Assembly (NCBI GenBank): GCA_015489065.1
Contig: WGAO01000011.1
Location: forward strand, 1-35,659
Reading direction: 5' to 3'
Source: Thermotogaceae bacterium
GTDB taxonomy: Bacteria > Thermotogota > Thermotogae > Thermotogales > Thermotogaceae
DNA length: 35,659 nt
Below the pieces are notes generated by a model. It saw only the letters and a list, made by a program, of their open reading frames with translations, was not told where the DNA came from and did not search any database. Below are positions 18,113 through 28,244 of this stretch, one piece after another; position 1 is the first letter of the stretch; the number at the start of each line of letters is the position of its first letter. The translations under genes and the position numbers were made by a program.

Positions 18113-19501
18113 TTAGAGTATATAAGAGCTCAGATTATCATCCTCAGCGATTTTCTCGACTTTGGCTTTAACATATTTTGAGTCCACTATGACTTTTTTA
18201 TCAGGTATATCTGGCGCGTAGAACGAAACATCCTCCAAAACTTTTTCGAGTACGGTATAAAGTCTCCTTGCTCCTATGTTTTCAAGACGCTGATTAAGCT
18301 CGTATGAGACTTCTGCTATTTCCCTTATACCGTCTTCTGTGAATATCACTTCTACGTCTTCTGTACCAAGAAGTGCTTGGTATTGTTTGGTTATAGCGTT
18401 TTCCGGTTCCGTTAGTATTCTTACAAAATCTTCCTTTGTCAGCGAGTCAAGCTCGACCCTTATTGGGAACCTCCCTTGAAGTTCTGGTATTAGATCAGAG
18501 GGTCTACTCATATGAAAAGCTCCAGCAGCTATGAAGAGTATAAAATCCGTTTTTACCGGTCCGTACTTCGTCATTATCGTCGTCCCTTCGACTATGGGAA
18601 GTAGATCTCTTTGAACACCTTGCCTTGAAACATCCGGGCCGGATCCACTTCCTCCTTTGTAAGCTATCTTGTCTATCTCATCTATAAAGATGATTCCCCT
18701 GTTTTGAGCTCTGTTGAGGGCTTCTTGAGTGACTTTATCCATATCTATCAACTTTTCGGCTTCCATCTGGGTGAGTATTTTTCTCGCCTCTTTAACCTTG
18801 ACTTTTCTCTTCTTTTTCTTTTTTGGAAAGAGATTTCCAAAAAAGCCAGAGAGATCTATACCCAAATCTTCCAGCTCTCCTCCTCCCATCATAAACATCG
18901 GCATTATGTTTTCCTCGACTTCTATTTCTATCTCCATATCATCTATCTCTCCATTTCTGAGCCGCTTCCTGAGCTCCTCTCTCCTCTCGTCGTCATGCTG
19001 TTGTGGCTGAGGTTGCTCTTGCTGGGAAGCTCCCATCAAGACCTCCATTATGTTCATCGGCTTTCTCTTTCTGTGAATTCCTGTCATGTAATCGATTATT
19101 TTATCTTCAGCCAGTATTCGTGCTCTCTCTTGGACTTTCTCAAGTTCTTCTGATTTCACCATATTTACGCTTATCTCTACTAGGTCTCTTATCATGGAAT
19201 CCACATTCTTTCCAACATATCCAACTTCTGTAAACTTCGTTGCTTCTACCTTTATAAAAGGCGACTTTGAAAGCGATGCAAGTCTTCTAGCTATCTCGGT
19301 TTTTCCAACACCTGTAGGACCTATCATCAGGATGTTCTTTGGAAGCACTTCCTTTTTCCATTCATCTGGAAGGAGATGTCTTCTGTACCTGTTTCTCATG
19401 GCTATTGCTACTGCCTTTTTTGCAGCATCCTGGCCGATTATGTATTTATCAAGTTCTCTGACTATCTCCTTGGGAGTTAGCTCTTCAAAACTCTTCATCA
19501 T
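18113..19501 (-). CDS. hslU: ATP-dependent protease ATPase subunit HslU (ClpY)
   Basis: [62 protein letters not shown]-terminus DNLSSYIL. Confidence 0.97.
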   Translation of the reverse strand: MMKSFEELTPKEIVRELDKYIIGQDAAKKAVAIAMRNRYRRHLLPDEWKKEVLPKNILMIGPTGVGKTEIARRLASLSKSPFIKVEATKFTEVGYVGKNVDSMIRDLVEISVNMVKSEELEKVQERARILAEDKIIDYMTGIHRKRKPMNIMEVLMGASQQEQPQPQQHDDERREELRKRLRNGEIDDMEIEIEVEENIMPMFMMGGGELEDLGIDLSGFFGNLFPKKKKKRKVKVKEARKILTQMEAEKLIDMDKVTQEALNRAQNRGIIFIDEIDKIAYKGGSGSGPDVSRQGVQRDLLPIVEGTTIMTKYGPVKTDFILFIAAGAFHMSRPSDLIPELQGRFPIRVELDSLTKEDFVRILTEPENAITKQYQALLGTEDVEVIFTEDGIREIAEVSYELNQRLENIGARRLYTVLEKVLEDVSFYAPDIPDKKVIVDSKYVKAKVEKIAEDDNLSSYIL

Positions 19502-20025
19502 CTCACCTTCTTGAGAACTATTTTATCGTTCGTGTATATGCAAATTTCACTTGCAATTTTTAAGGATTCCAAAGCAATTTCTTCCGCACTCAGCTCTGTA
19601 TTTCTGATAAGCGCTCTTGCTGCAGCCAAAGCGTATGGACCTCCAGAGCCAATTGCCATTACACCGTCATCTGGTTGTATCACTTCACCTGATCCAGATA
19701 CAAGGAATATGTTATCTTTATCTGCAACTAGAAGAAAGGCTTCTAGTCTTCTTAAAACTTTATCTGTTCTCCAATCTTTCGCCAGTTCTACAACGGCCTT
19801 TAGTATATTTCCTCCCCATTCTTTGAGTTTCCCTTCAAATCTCTCAAAGAGAGTCATGGCGTCTGCAACAGATCCGGCAAATCCTGCTATCACTTTTCCA
19901 TCCATAAGTTCTCTGATTTTAACAGCGCTGCTCTTTAAAATTGTATTCCCCAATGTAACCTGCCCATCACCAGCTACCACTGTTTCTCCATCTTTCATAA
20001 CTGCTATTATCGTCGTTCCATTCAA
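19498..20025 (-). CDS. hslV: ATP-dependent protease proteolytic subunit HslV (ClpQ)
   Basis: [26 protein letters not shown] (mature N-terminal Thr), [40 protein letters not shown]. Confidence 0.97.
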   Translation of the reverse strand: MNGTTIIAVMKDGETVVAGDGQVTLGNTILKSSAVKIRELMDGKVIAGFAGSVADAMTLFERFEGKLKEWGGNILKAVVELAKDWRTDKVLRRLEAFLLVADKDNIFLVSGSGEVIQPDDGVMAIGSGGPYALAAARALIRNTELSAEEIALESLKIASEICIYTNDKIVLKKVR

Positions 20026-20030
20026 TCAGA

Positions 20031-21062
20031 TTACCCCCTTTCGATTATGAAAAATATAAATGAGGCGTAAAGCGTGAGAAAAATTGATCCTTGCCACTTT
20101 CCAAGTCTTCTTTTGTAGGACATCATCCATAGGAGAATAACGGATCCTAGAAGAAACGACATATCCACATAGTACATCTCCACATCGACGGTGAGTTTTT
20201 TTCCAACTATTGAAGACAATCCGATTATGAGGAGTATGTTCATTATATTTGAGCCTACTATATTTCCTACGGATACACCATGGTGGCCCTTTTTCGCAGC
20301 AGTTATGGATGTGAGCATCTCTGGAAGGGATGTTCCCACTGCAACAACTGTTAGGGCGAAAAGTGAGCGGCTCAGACCTAACTTTTCGGCTATGTCTACT
20401 ACCGTATTCACCGTTATCTCCCCGCCGATGGTGACCCCTGTGAATCCGAGAATTACCATGGTAACGGCTTTCCAAGTGTTGATATTCAAGTCTTTTTCTA
20501 TAGTTTCCATATCGGATTTCGCCATTTTATAGAGGTAATAGAGAAATATTACAAAAAAACCAAGCAGGACGATTCCATCGTTCCAATCGACAGACGGAAC
20601 AGAATATCTAAGGAGCATTGCTACAAAACTCACCGACACTATTAGAAGAAAGGGGATCTCAATTTTGAATGTGCTTTCATCCACAAATACTTTCGTCAGA
20701 AGAGCGGTGAGTCCGAGACAGAGCAGAATGTTTGCTACATTGCTACCCACTACATTTGATATGGAAACGCCACCGTATCCTTTTGCAGAAGCGGTGAGCG
20801 ATACAGCCAATTCTGGAGCACTTGTTCCAAATGCGACAAGAGATAAGCCTATGAATAGATTAGAGACACCAGCTCGTCGGGCTATGGATACTGCTCCTTC
20901 GACCAAGTAATCCGCACCTTTTACGAGGAGATATATACCAAAGAAAAGTCCTGATGTTGCAATGGCAAGGCCAAAAGATCCACCCATGAGTTTTTCTTCG
21001 AATATCAGGAAGGTGATTCCTATTGCTGTTGATATCCAGATCAAATTGCAGTCCCCCTTCAC
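20031..21062 (-). CDS. CaCA-family (YrbG-like) Na+/Ca2+ antiporter
   Basis: Two inverted alpha repeats: FIGLSLVAFGTSAPELAVSLTASAKGYGGVSISNVVGSNVANI and LFALTVVAVGTSLPEMLTSITAAKKGHHGVSVGNIVGSNIMNI. Confidence 0.92.
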   Translation of the reverse strand: MKGDCNLIWISTAIGITFLIFEEKLMGGSFGLAIATSGLFFGIYLLVKGADYLVEGAVSIARRAGVSNLFIGLSLVAFGTSAPELAVSLTASAKGYGGVSISNVVGSNVANILLCLGLTALLTKVFVDESTFKIEIPFLLIVSVSFVAMLLRYSVPSVDWNDGIVLLGFFVIFLYYLYKMAKSDMETIEKDLNINTWKAVTMVILGFTGVTIGGEITVNTVVDIAEKLGLSRSLFALTVVAVGTSLPEMLTSITAAKKGHHGVSVGNIVGSNIMNILLIIGLSSIVGKKLTVDVEMYYVDMSFLLGSVILLWMMSYKRRLGKWQGSIFLTLYASFIFFIIERG

Positions 21063-21943
21063 TCAGGCTGAATTCCTTTTATAACCACTATTTCGTCAAG
21101 TTCCCTATCTGACATCGCTGCATAGGGAATGAATCCTTCATTTCTTGCCCTCAAGATGAATTCTCTTACTCTCTTTATATTCTCCTCGGAATCACTCCCA
21201 TCATCTACATAGTCGACCACAAGGACTATCTTGTTGCTCTCCTTGAATTTCCTTATGTCTTTGAGCCTTTCAGAGACATCTCTCTCGTTCTTCTTGATCG
21301 TTCCATCATACCATAGGTCTTCTATACCTATTCCGTTAACATAATCTATTATTTTTGGATCCAGTTCAACTATTCTTTCACCGTTTTGGATAAATATAAG
21401 CATGGTTCCTGCCTCTTTCGATATTTCTCCTATGAAATTGACCATGGAGGAAGCCAGCGTTTCTTCATCATATCCTTTTTCAGCCCAGTACTCGAACTCA
21501 TCTACTTTATCAAGGTATACACCGTCAAATCCTTCTTCTTTTATTTTACTCAGGTATTGAAAGACGATCTTTTTCCAACCACTCATCCAATACTTTACAG
21601 CGTAGTTTCCTTCCCACTCTGGATTTTCCTCACCGAGCCACTCTGGAGGATTTTCATTCCACTCACTTTTCCAGTAAAATCTGTAGTTCTCCGCTTCCCC
21701 AATACTCATATAGGATAGAATCACTTTTCCAGATTTTCTTACGCTTTCTATCTCTTCTTTTGAGTACCTTCCTCCTTCTGATCCATCTCTTGAGTAATCG
21801 ATTACATAGATATCAAAATTCAGCTCTTTCATTTCAGATGGCTCAGCGTTTTGAAGCTGGTAAGCCCAGCTATCGATATCAAGATTTGGTGCACTCACAC
21901 ATGACATGAGAAATGAAATTAAAAAGGCAACGAATCCGATCAC
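21059..21943 (-). CDS. MJ1477/TM1410-like, endo-alpha-1,4-polygalactosaminidase-like (GH114-like TIM barrel) lipoprotein
   Basis: Signal plus lipobox-like ISFLMSC; WAYQLQNAEPSEMKELNFDIYVIDYSRDGSEGGRYSKEEI, KVILSYMSIGEAENYRFYW, GFDGVYLDKVDEFEYW. Confidence 0.75.
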   Translation of the reverse strand: MIGFVAFLISFLMSCVSAPNLDIDSWAYQLQNAEPSEMKELNFDIYVIDYSRDGSEGGRYSKEEIESVRKSGKVILSYMSIGEAENYRFYWKSEWNENPPEWLGEENPEWEGNYAVKYWMSGWKKIVFQYLSKIKEEGFDGVYLDKVDEFEYWAEKGYDEETLASSMVNFIGEISKEAGTMLIFIQNGERIVELDPKIIDYVNGIGIEDLWYDGTIKKNERDVSERLKDIRKFKESNKIVLVVDYVDDGSDSEENIKRVREFILRARNEGFIPYAAMSDRELDEIVVIKGIQPE

Positions 21944-22098
21944 ACAATCCCTCCTAAAAAATAACCATTATCAATTATAATACGATCTGGTATCCGAGGA
22001 TTGAGAAAGAGATCTTGAGAAAATCTAAACTTTTCATATAAGATAAAAGTCTAATTTAATTGAGAATTAGCATAATATTTATAGGGAGGGATACAAAG

Positions 22099-23868
22099 AT
22101 GGTGATAACAAAGAGGCATGCAGAGGTTCTCAGGAAACTCTACGAGAATTCCGGTGAGTTCAGTGTAGAAGGATGGAGTGATTTTGATAGAGAAACACTA
22201 TGGCAGCTGGAGCTTGCGGGTATTGCTAGACCCGTTGGAGTGAATCTATACGATCTTACTTTTTCTGGGAGTATTCTTGCCGAGATGATACAGGAAATGG
22301 TGGAAAACGGTGTTATCGATATAGACTCATGGAAAGATTCTTTCAGATGGATAGGGTCGGAAATCATATCGATGATAAGGTATTCCAAAAGCGTCAATTC
22401 CGAAATCAGAGGAGTTTACAAAGAAGAGCTTGAAAAGAGAGGCTTTTCAAAGGACGGAAAATTAACACAGTACGCGTCCACTCTAGATGAGATATATGAA
22501 ACTTCTCATCCAAGGCTTGTGGTGAATTCCAGTATAGCCGAAGCGCTCAAAAAGATGCCGGAAGGACCGGGAGAAAGGAAATCGCTTCCCGTAAAGGGCG
22601 ACGATCTTTTACAACTTGAAGCTATGAGACTTATAGCATTTTCGGTACCAAGGTCAGATATCTACAGTTTAACAGGGCTTGGCCAGCAGATCAAAGCGGC
22701 TCTCTTGAAAGGTTTTGTGGTGAATGACGAACTCATTCTCGATGAACTTGTTCTTGATACCGTTGCGAAAGTTTATCAAGGTAGAAAGATATCAGAGGCT
22801 GAGAGAGAAGACCTAATGGAAAGAGGAATAATGGGGTTCTCAGGAGAGCTTCTTCCTGCTGCTGATCACTTATATCTTGCTTGGAGGATATACAGAGAGG
22901 GTCCGTACGAGATGACACCGTCCTTCCAGATTTCAGAAGATGAAATAAAGATTTTGAAGACCATAGCAGAGCTCTGGAAGAAAAATGAGACAAATCCAGA
23001 GATATATCCTGATCATAAGCAAATAGAGAAAGAACTGAGTGAAGATTGGAATATGAAGGACTACTCGATAAAATTGGCGCTTTACAATCTCGAAGGATTT
23101 GACTTGATAAGATCAGAGGAATACCACAAAGGAAGTAAAGCAGTATTGGTGTACAACTTAACAAACTACGGAAAAGAAGTTCTAGAAGATCGCAGGGGAA
23201 AAGAAAGTGAGATCTCTTCCACAAGCGTTAAGGCAATAACGATGACAAAGAAAGAGTTCGCATCGCCAAATGTTGAGTGGTATGAAAAAGCCAGGAAGGA
23301 AGGCCTTGTGAGTGACAGCGCTCCGACGAAATCTGGAAAGCTCTATGCCAGATTGGCTGTAGAGGTCGAGAGAAAACCCCTTGTAACCTCTCTGGAGATG
23401 AGGGTATTGAGAAAAATACCCTATACTTCCGGTATATTTCTAGAGGATATGAACCTTACGGAAGAAGAGCTCATAGCTCTTGAGAAACTCGAATCGAAAA
23501 ACCTAGTTGAAATACTTCCAACAGAAGTTGTTGTTCTCACAAAAGCAGGTCAGATGATGAAGAAAGCTCTATCTGGTGTGCCTGTTGGTATAGGGACTCC
23601 GGTTACGCCAATAGTTATAAGGCTTCTCCAGGCGATAAGAAAAGTTGGAGGGACTTATGTCAAAGAAAATAGAATCAGGATCAAACCAGAGAACTGGAAA
23701 GCCATAGAAAGAGAGGTCGGTGTTGATCCAGAGACTTTCAACGATGCTATGCTACTTGCAAAAAACGCCAAGTATATTGGAAAAGATTCGGTAACGGAAG
23801 CGGGTAGAATGCTCCTTGAAGCTGTTGACAAGCTTGCAGAGAAGGAGTATCCGTGGGTAGAATTTTAA
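22099..23868 (+). CDS. DUF505 family protein, several winged-helix-like segments
   Basis: MVITKRHAEVLRKLYENSGEFSVEGWSDFDRETLWQLELAGIARPVGVNLYDLTFSGSILAEMIQEM resembles DUF505; ATG at 22099 follows ATAGGGAGGG. Confidence 0.65.
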   Translation: MVITKRHAEVLRKLYENSGEFSVEGWSDFDRETLWQLELAGIARPVGVNLYDLTFSGSILAEMIQEMVENGVIDIDSWKDSFRWIGSEIISMIRYSKSVNSEIRGVYKEELEKRGFSKDGKLTQYASTLDEIYETSHPRLVVNSSIAEALKKMPEGPGERKSLPVKGDDLLQLEAMRLIAFSVPRSDIYSLTGLGQQIKAALLKGFVVNDELILDELVLDTVAKVYQGRKISEAEREDLMERGIMGFSGELLPAADHLYLAWRIYREGPYEMTPSFQISEDEIKILKTIAELWKKNETNPEIYPDHKQIEKELSEDWNMKDYSIKLALYNLEGFDLIRSEEYHKGSKAVLVYNLTNYGKEVLEDRRGKESEISSTSVKAITMTKKEFASPNVEWYEKARKEGLVSDSAPTKSGKLYARLAVEVERKPLVTSLEMRVLRKIPYTSGIFLEDMNLTEEELIALEKLESKNLVEILPTEVVVLTKAGQMMKKALSGVPVGIGTPVTPIVIRLLQAIRKVGGTYVKENRIRIKPENWKAIEREVGVDPETFNDAMLLAKNAKYIGKDSVTEAGRMLLEAVDKLAEKEYPWVEF

Positions 23869-23872
23869 TCGT

Positions 23873-23899
23873 CCCCCGCCAGCTGGCGGGGATTTTTTT
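23873..23899 (+). terminator. Rho-independent terminator
   Basis: CCCCGCCAGCTGGCGGGG (18-bp perfect palindrome) followed by A-TTTTTTT. Confidence 0.85.
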
Positions 23900-23913
23900 G
23901 GAGGTGATCTTCG

Positions 23914-24873
23914 GTGGAGTACAGAAAAGTGGGGAAATGGGGAATTAGAGTAAGTGAACTTGGACTAGGAAGCTGGCTTACCTTTGGAAATCAGATGGGA
24001 CTGTCGGATGTGAGAGAGGTTATTCACAAAGCATTCGAAAGCGGAATAACATTCTTCGATACTGCAGAGGCTTACAACGGTGGAATAGCGGAGTACCTCA
24101 TGGGTCAAGTCTTGAAGGATTTCAACAGAATGGATTATGTTGTCTCTACGAAGATCTTTTGGTGGGGTGATGTAAACAGAAACCAGCGAGGTCTTTCTAA
24201 AAAGCACCTTGTGGAAGGCCTGTCCAACTCACTAAAGAGGCTTCAACTCGATTATGTAGACATCGTCTACTGCCACAGACCAGATCCCGAAGTTCCTATG
24301 GAAGAGGTAGTTTCGGCCATGGAGTATATTCTCAAAAGTGGTATGGCTCTGTACTGGGGAACTTCCGAGTGGCCAGCTGATATGATTAAGGAAGCAGCAA
24401 AATTTTCAAGGCAGATTGGAATACTTCCACCAATAGTAGAACAACCTCAGTACAACATGCTCGTCAGAGAAAGAGTGGAGGAAGAATACAAACCCCTATA
24501 CGAGGATCCGGGGATAGGTCTGACAACTTTCAGTCCTCTCGCATCAGGTATACTCACCGGAAAGTACAATAACGGGATTCCAAAAGGTTCGAGACTTGAT
24601 AGATTTCCTGCTCTGAGAAAGCATCTTGAAGAAACTGGCATATTGAATGAGAAAACATTTGATAAGCTCAAGAAAATCCAAAAAGTTGCCGATGATCTCG
24701 GAGCTACAATGAGTCAACTAGCCATAGCTTGGGTATTAAAAAATGAAAGGGTATCTTCCGTGATATTGGGCGTCTCAAAGATCGAGCAGCTTGAAGAGAA
24801 TTTAAAGGCACTTGATATCAAAGATAAACTCACAGATGATGTGATGAAAGAGCTTGACAAAATACTTTCATGA
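23914..24873 (+). CDS. Aldo/keto reductase (Kv-beta-like)
   Basis: YRKVGKWGIRVSELGLGSWLTFGNQ, TFFDTAEAYNGGIAEYLMG, DYVDIVYCHRPDPEVPMEEVVSAM, YWGTSEWPADMI, FSPLASGILTGKYN. Confidence 0.93.
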   Translation: MEYRKVGKWGIRVSELGLGSWLTFGNQMGLSDVREVIHKAFESGITFFDTAEAYNGGIAEYLMGQVLKDFNRMDYVVSTKIFWWGDVNRNQRGLSKKHLVEGLSNSLKRLQLDYVDIVYCHRPDPEVPMEEVVSAMEYILKSGMALYWGTSEWPADMIKEAAKFSRQIGILPPIVEQPQYNMLVRERVEEEYKPLYEDPGIGLTTFSPLASGILTGKYNNGIPKGSRLDRFPALRKHLEETGILNEKTFDKLKKIQKVADDLGATMSQLAIAWVLKNERVSSVILGVSKIEQLEENLKALDIKDKLTDDVMKELDKILS

Positions 24874-24881
24874 ATTTTGAT

Positions 24882-24904
24882 CCCGCCTTTGGCGGGTTTT
24901 TTGT
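24882..24904 (+). terminator. Rho-independent terminator
   Basis: CCCGCC-TTT-GGCGGG followed by TTTTTTGTTT. Confidence 0.85.
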
Positions 24905-25088
24905 TTACCTCGCATGAAATCGGTTACCCAGATATTGGTATACGATATCATTAAGAATCTTTAGAAATAGAAAGAAAATCTTCGATAAAAAGCCCCAATT
25001 GACTATATTTACCTCTAATCGTCTGTAAAGGAATTTTGAATGTAAATATGACTTTTTGTTAAATATACAAGGGAGGGAAAACGGTTAC

Positions 25089-26069
25089 ATGATAACCATA
25101 AGAGATGTCGCAAGAAGAGCGGGGGTATCTGTAGCTACCGTATCAAGGGTGATAAACAACAGGGGAAAAGTTTCTCTCAGAACGAGAGAGCGAGTATTGA
25201 TGGCAATGAAAGAGCTTGGATTTTCGCCCAAACCATGGGCGCAGTTCTTAGCAGCTCCAAAAAGAAAGTTTACAGCTGCCATTGTCGTCACAGACAGAAT
25301 AAGAAAAGAAATGACGGGTAGTGGCTTTTATAGATATGTCTTTGAGGGGATAAGAGAAGTTGCCGAGCAAAGCGGTGTCAGATTAAAGGAAGTAGAGGTA
25401 GGGGAAGGCAGCTCTTTCGACGGTTATTTACTCATGGGAGCTGATTTTGACAGATCCACTGTAAAGCTCTACAAGTCAAAGGGAAAACCAGTGGTGATGG
25501 TAGATCATTACATACCCGGCATGAATATAGACGCCGTTGTGAGTGACGGATATGGCGGTGCGTTTAAGGCGGTATCCAAATTAATAGAGATGGGACACAG
25601 GAGGATAGTGCATATACATAACCCTTTAAAGGCTTACAGTTTTAGAGAGAGGTACAACGGATTTTTCAGCGCCATGGAGAAATACGGACTCTTTCCAAAG
25701 ATATACGAATTTGACGATATGAAAGACAACATGGATGCGGTTATCGAGCTTATGCTCAATACTTACGGACTTCCCGATGCCATATTCACCTCTAATGATT
25801 TTGCCGCAATAAGAGTTTACGAGGAGCTTACCAAAAGGAAAGTTAACATACCAGAAGAAGTTTCCCTGATAGGCTTTGATGATTCGATCGAGTCTGAGAG
25901 GTTAGGAATATCTTCAGTGAGAGTTTACAAGGAAGAGTTGGGATCTTTTGGAATGAGGAGACTGATAACCCTGATGACAGGCCAAGATACTCATCCAGCA
26001 AAGATATCGCTTTTCACTGAGCTAGTCATCAGGGAATCAGTAAAAAACCGAGAGGGGGGGAGTTTATGA
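25089..26069 (+). CDS. LacI-family transcriptional regulator
   Basis: MITIRDVARRAGVSVATVSRVINNRGKVSLRTRERVLMAMKELGFSPKPWA DNA-binding head and periplasmic-binding-like core. Confidence 0.95.
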   Translation: MITIRDVARRAGVSVATVSRVINNRGKVSLRTRERVLMAMKELGFSPKPWAQFLAAPKRKFTAAIVVTDRIRKEMTGSGFYRYVFEGIREVAEQSGVRLKEVEVGEGSSFDGYLLMGADFDRSTVKLYKSKGKPVVMVDHYIPGMNIDAVVSDGYGGAFKAVSKLIEMGHRRIVHIHNPLKAYSFRERYNGFFSAMEKYGLFPKIYEFDDMKDNMDAVIELMLNTYGLPDAIFTSNDFAAIRVYEELTKRKVNIPEEVSLIGFDDSIESERLGISSVRVYKEELGSFGMRRLITLMTGQDTHPAKISLFTELVIRESVKNREGGSL

Positions 26070-27319
26070 AAAAGCTCAGTATTATTATCCTGCTGGTCGC
26101 TCTTCTTGCAGTTGGATTTGGAGTTAAGAAAATAGTATTTTGGACGGCACCAAATACGCAGCAGGAGGAATTCTGGAAACCCATAGTTGAGAAGTGGAAC
26201 AAAGAACATCCCGATGTCCAGATTGAGTGGTCAGTTATACCAGCAGCTGGGAGTTCAGAAGAGGCGATACTTACAGCCGTAGCGGCCGGAAAAGGACCGG
26301 ATATATCCACAAACATATTCAGTGGATTCGCGGCACAACTTGCGGGAATGGGGGCCATAGTCCCACTTGACAAAGTTTTCAAAGATGATTTCTGGGATCT
26401 CATTAGGGCAAGGCACATGGAGAGCGTTATTAAAGGATGGAAATACAACAACCATTACTATGTCTTCCCGATATACTCCAATCCTATGCTCTTCTGGTGG
26501 AGAAAAGACATCCTCAAAAAACTCGGATACGACAAGGCTCCAAGAACATATTCAGACATTTATGAACTTGCGGAGAAGTACACCGTTCCAAAGGAAAAAT
26601 ATGCTATGAAAGTTATAGCTGGTAGAAACTGGTGGGACAGATGGTTCGATTTCATAACCTACTACTACGCAGCAAGTGGTGGAAAGCCATACATAGTCGG
26701 TGAGAAAGCCGTATTCAACAACGAATACGGAAAAAAGGTTGCTACCTTTATCTTCACTATGTTCAAGAATGGATGGACTGCGGTCGATCTCGGTAGAGAT
26801 CCATTTGAGAAGGGTACAATTATAGGTAGTGTAATGGGACCGTGGCATTTCAACTACACTAAAGAGCACTATCCGGAAGTTTACAAGAATATACTAATCG
26901 CTCCTCCACCAGTGCCGGATGACTATCCAACTGGGAAGCCCATATACACATTTGCAGATACGAAAGGTCTTGTCATGTTCTCGTCTTGCAAATACAAGAA
27001 GGAAGCGTGGGAATTCATTAAGTGGGTATTCTCAAACCCAGAGAACGATGCCAAATGGATAGAACTCACCAAGATGCCTCCTGCAAGAGGGGACATAGCA
27101 ACGAATCCCGTGTTTGAAAAATATGTTAAAGAAGATCCATATTTTGCTAAGACGGCTTCCTATGTCGCTTATGCTATTCCTCCTGCTCTCATAACAAATA
27201 CGATAGATGTTCAAAACGCGATGACGAATTACCTCATAGAACCTTTGATGTACCTAAAGACCACTCCTGAGAAAGCTCTTGAAGTGACTGTCAAGAAGAT
27301 AAGCGAAATGCTCTGGTGA
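26066..27319 (+). CDS. ABC transporter sugar-binding protein (SBP_bac_1 family)
   Basis: Signal peptide MKKLSIIILLVALLAVGFG; IVFWTAPNTQQEEFWKPIVEKWNKEHPDVQIEW; AAGKGPDISTNIFSGFAAQLAGMGAIVPLD; followed by two MalF/MalG-like permeases. Confidence 0.93.
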   Translation: MKKLSIIILLVALLAVGFGVKKIVFWTAPNTQQEEFWKPIVEKWNKEHPDVQIEWSVIPAAGSSEEAILTAVAAGKGPDISTNIFSGFAAQLAGMGAIVPLDKVFKDDFWDLIRARHMESVIKGWKYNNHYYVFPIYSNPMLFWWRKDILKKLGYDKAPRTYSDIYELAEKYTVPKEKYAMKVIAGRNWWDRWFDFITYYYAASGGKPYIVGEKAVFNNEYGKKVATFIFTMFKNGWTAVDLGRDPFEKGTIIGSVMGPWHFNYTKEHYPEVYKNILIAPPPVPDDYPTGKPIYTFADTKGLVMFSSCKYKKEAWEFIKWVFSNPENDAKWIELTKMPPARGDIATNPVFEKYVKEDPYFAKTASYVAYAIPPALITNTIDVQNAMTNYLIEPLMYLKTTPEKALEVTVKKISEMLW

Positions 27320-27324
27320 AAGAT

Positions 27325-27346
27325 AGGCGGGGGATTTCCCCCGCCT
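27325..27346 (+). other. GC-rich intercistronic hairpin without T-tract (SBP/permease boundary)
   Basis: AGGCGGGGGA-TT-TCCCCCGCCT, perfect 10-bp arms, followed by TCAAAAAG rather than a T run. Confidence 0.8.
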
Positions 27347-27371
27347 TCAAAAAGTATGAGGTGGGGATAGC

Positions 27372-28244
27372 ATGACTCTTAGAAAGAGGGAGAGTCTTAC
27401 CGGTTGGGGAATTACCTCAACTTATTTAGCTTACATGGCTGTATTCTGGGGCTACCCGTTCGTCTGGATGTTCATACTCGCCTTTACAAAATGGAGATTC
27501 TTCGGTTCACCAAAATTCTACGGATTCAGAAACTTTATAAGAGTATTCAGAGATCCAATGTTCTGGACAGTCTTCACTAACACTTTGACATTTATGATGT
27601 ATTTCCTTCCGATGGTTCTCACAGGTGCTATGATTTTCGCTTTAGCTGTGAAGAGAATGAAATACTTGAAAACTTTTGTCACGCTCAGCTTTTTGGTAGC
27701 TTATATATCATCTGGTGTGGCATATTCCATAGTCTTTATGAACATCTTCTCAGATGTGGGACCAATAAATCACTTTCTCTACAAGCATTTTGGAATAACT
27801 ATACCGTGGCTGACAAGCCCGCAGCTAGCTATGCTAACCATAGCGCTCATGGTTACATGGAAATTCATAGGATATTACGGGCTTATATTGTATTCTGGAC
27901 TTCAAGCGATACCAAAATCGCTCTATGAAGCAGCAGAGCTTGATGGTGCAAACAATTGGATCAAATTCTGGAAGATAACAGTTCCATTGATAAATCCCGC
28001 TATAGTAACTGTCCTTGTTCTCTCGATAAACCTATCGTTTGGCATATTTACAGAACCTTACATGATTACCGGTGGTGGCCCCATGAACAAAACAATGACA
28101 TTCATGATGTATATGTATGAAACAGCCTTTCAGAGGATCAGACCAAGCTATGCAACAGCTTTTGCGATAGTCACTGCACTCATTAATTACGGGCTGATAA
28201 TAGTAGTTAGAAAGGCCGTTGAAAGAGAGGTGAGTGTAGTGTGA
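27372..28244 (+). CDS. ABC sugar transporter permease (MalF/UgpA type)
   Basis: Six TM pattern, EAA loop: IPKSLYEAAELDGANNWIKFWKITVPLINPAI. Confidence 0.92.
   Translation: MTLRKRESLTGWGITSTYLAYMAVFWGYPFVWMFILAFTKWRFFGSPKFYGFRNFIRVFRDPMFWTVFTNTLTFMMYFLPMVLTGAMIFALAVKRMKYLKTFVTLSFLVAYISSGVAYSIVFMNIFSDVGPINHFLYKHFGITIPWLTSPQLAMLTIALMVTWKFIGYYGLILYSGLQAIPKSLYEAAELDGANNWIKFWKITVPLINPAIVTVLVLSINLSFGIFTEPYMITGGGPMNKTMTFMMYMYETAFQRIRPSYATAFAIVTALINYGLIIVVRKAVEREVSVV

Noticed and set aside
20026-20475. 149-aa minus-strand ORF overlapping the CaCA exchanger
   Set aside because: Out-of-frame reading of a gene with clear exchanger repeats in the other frame.
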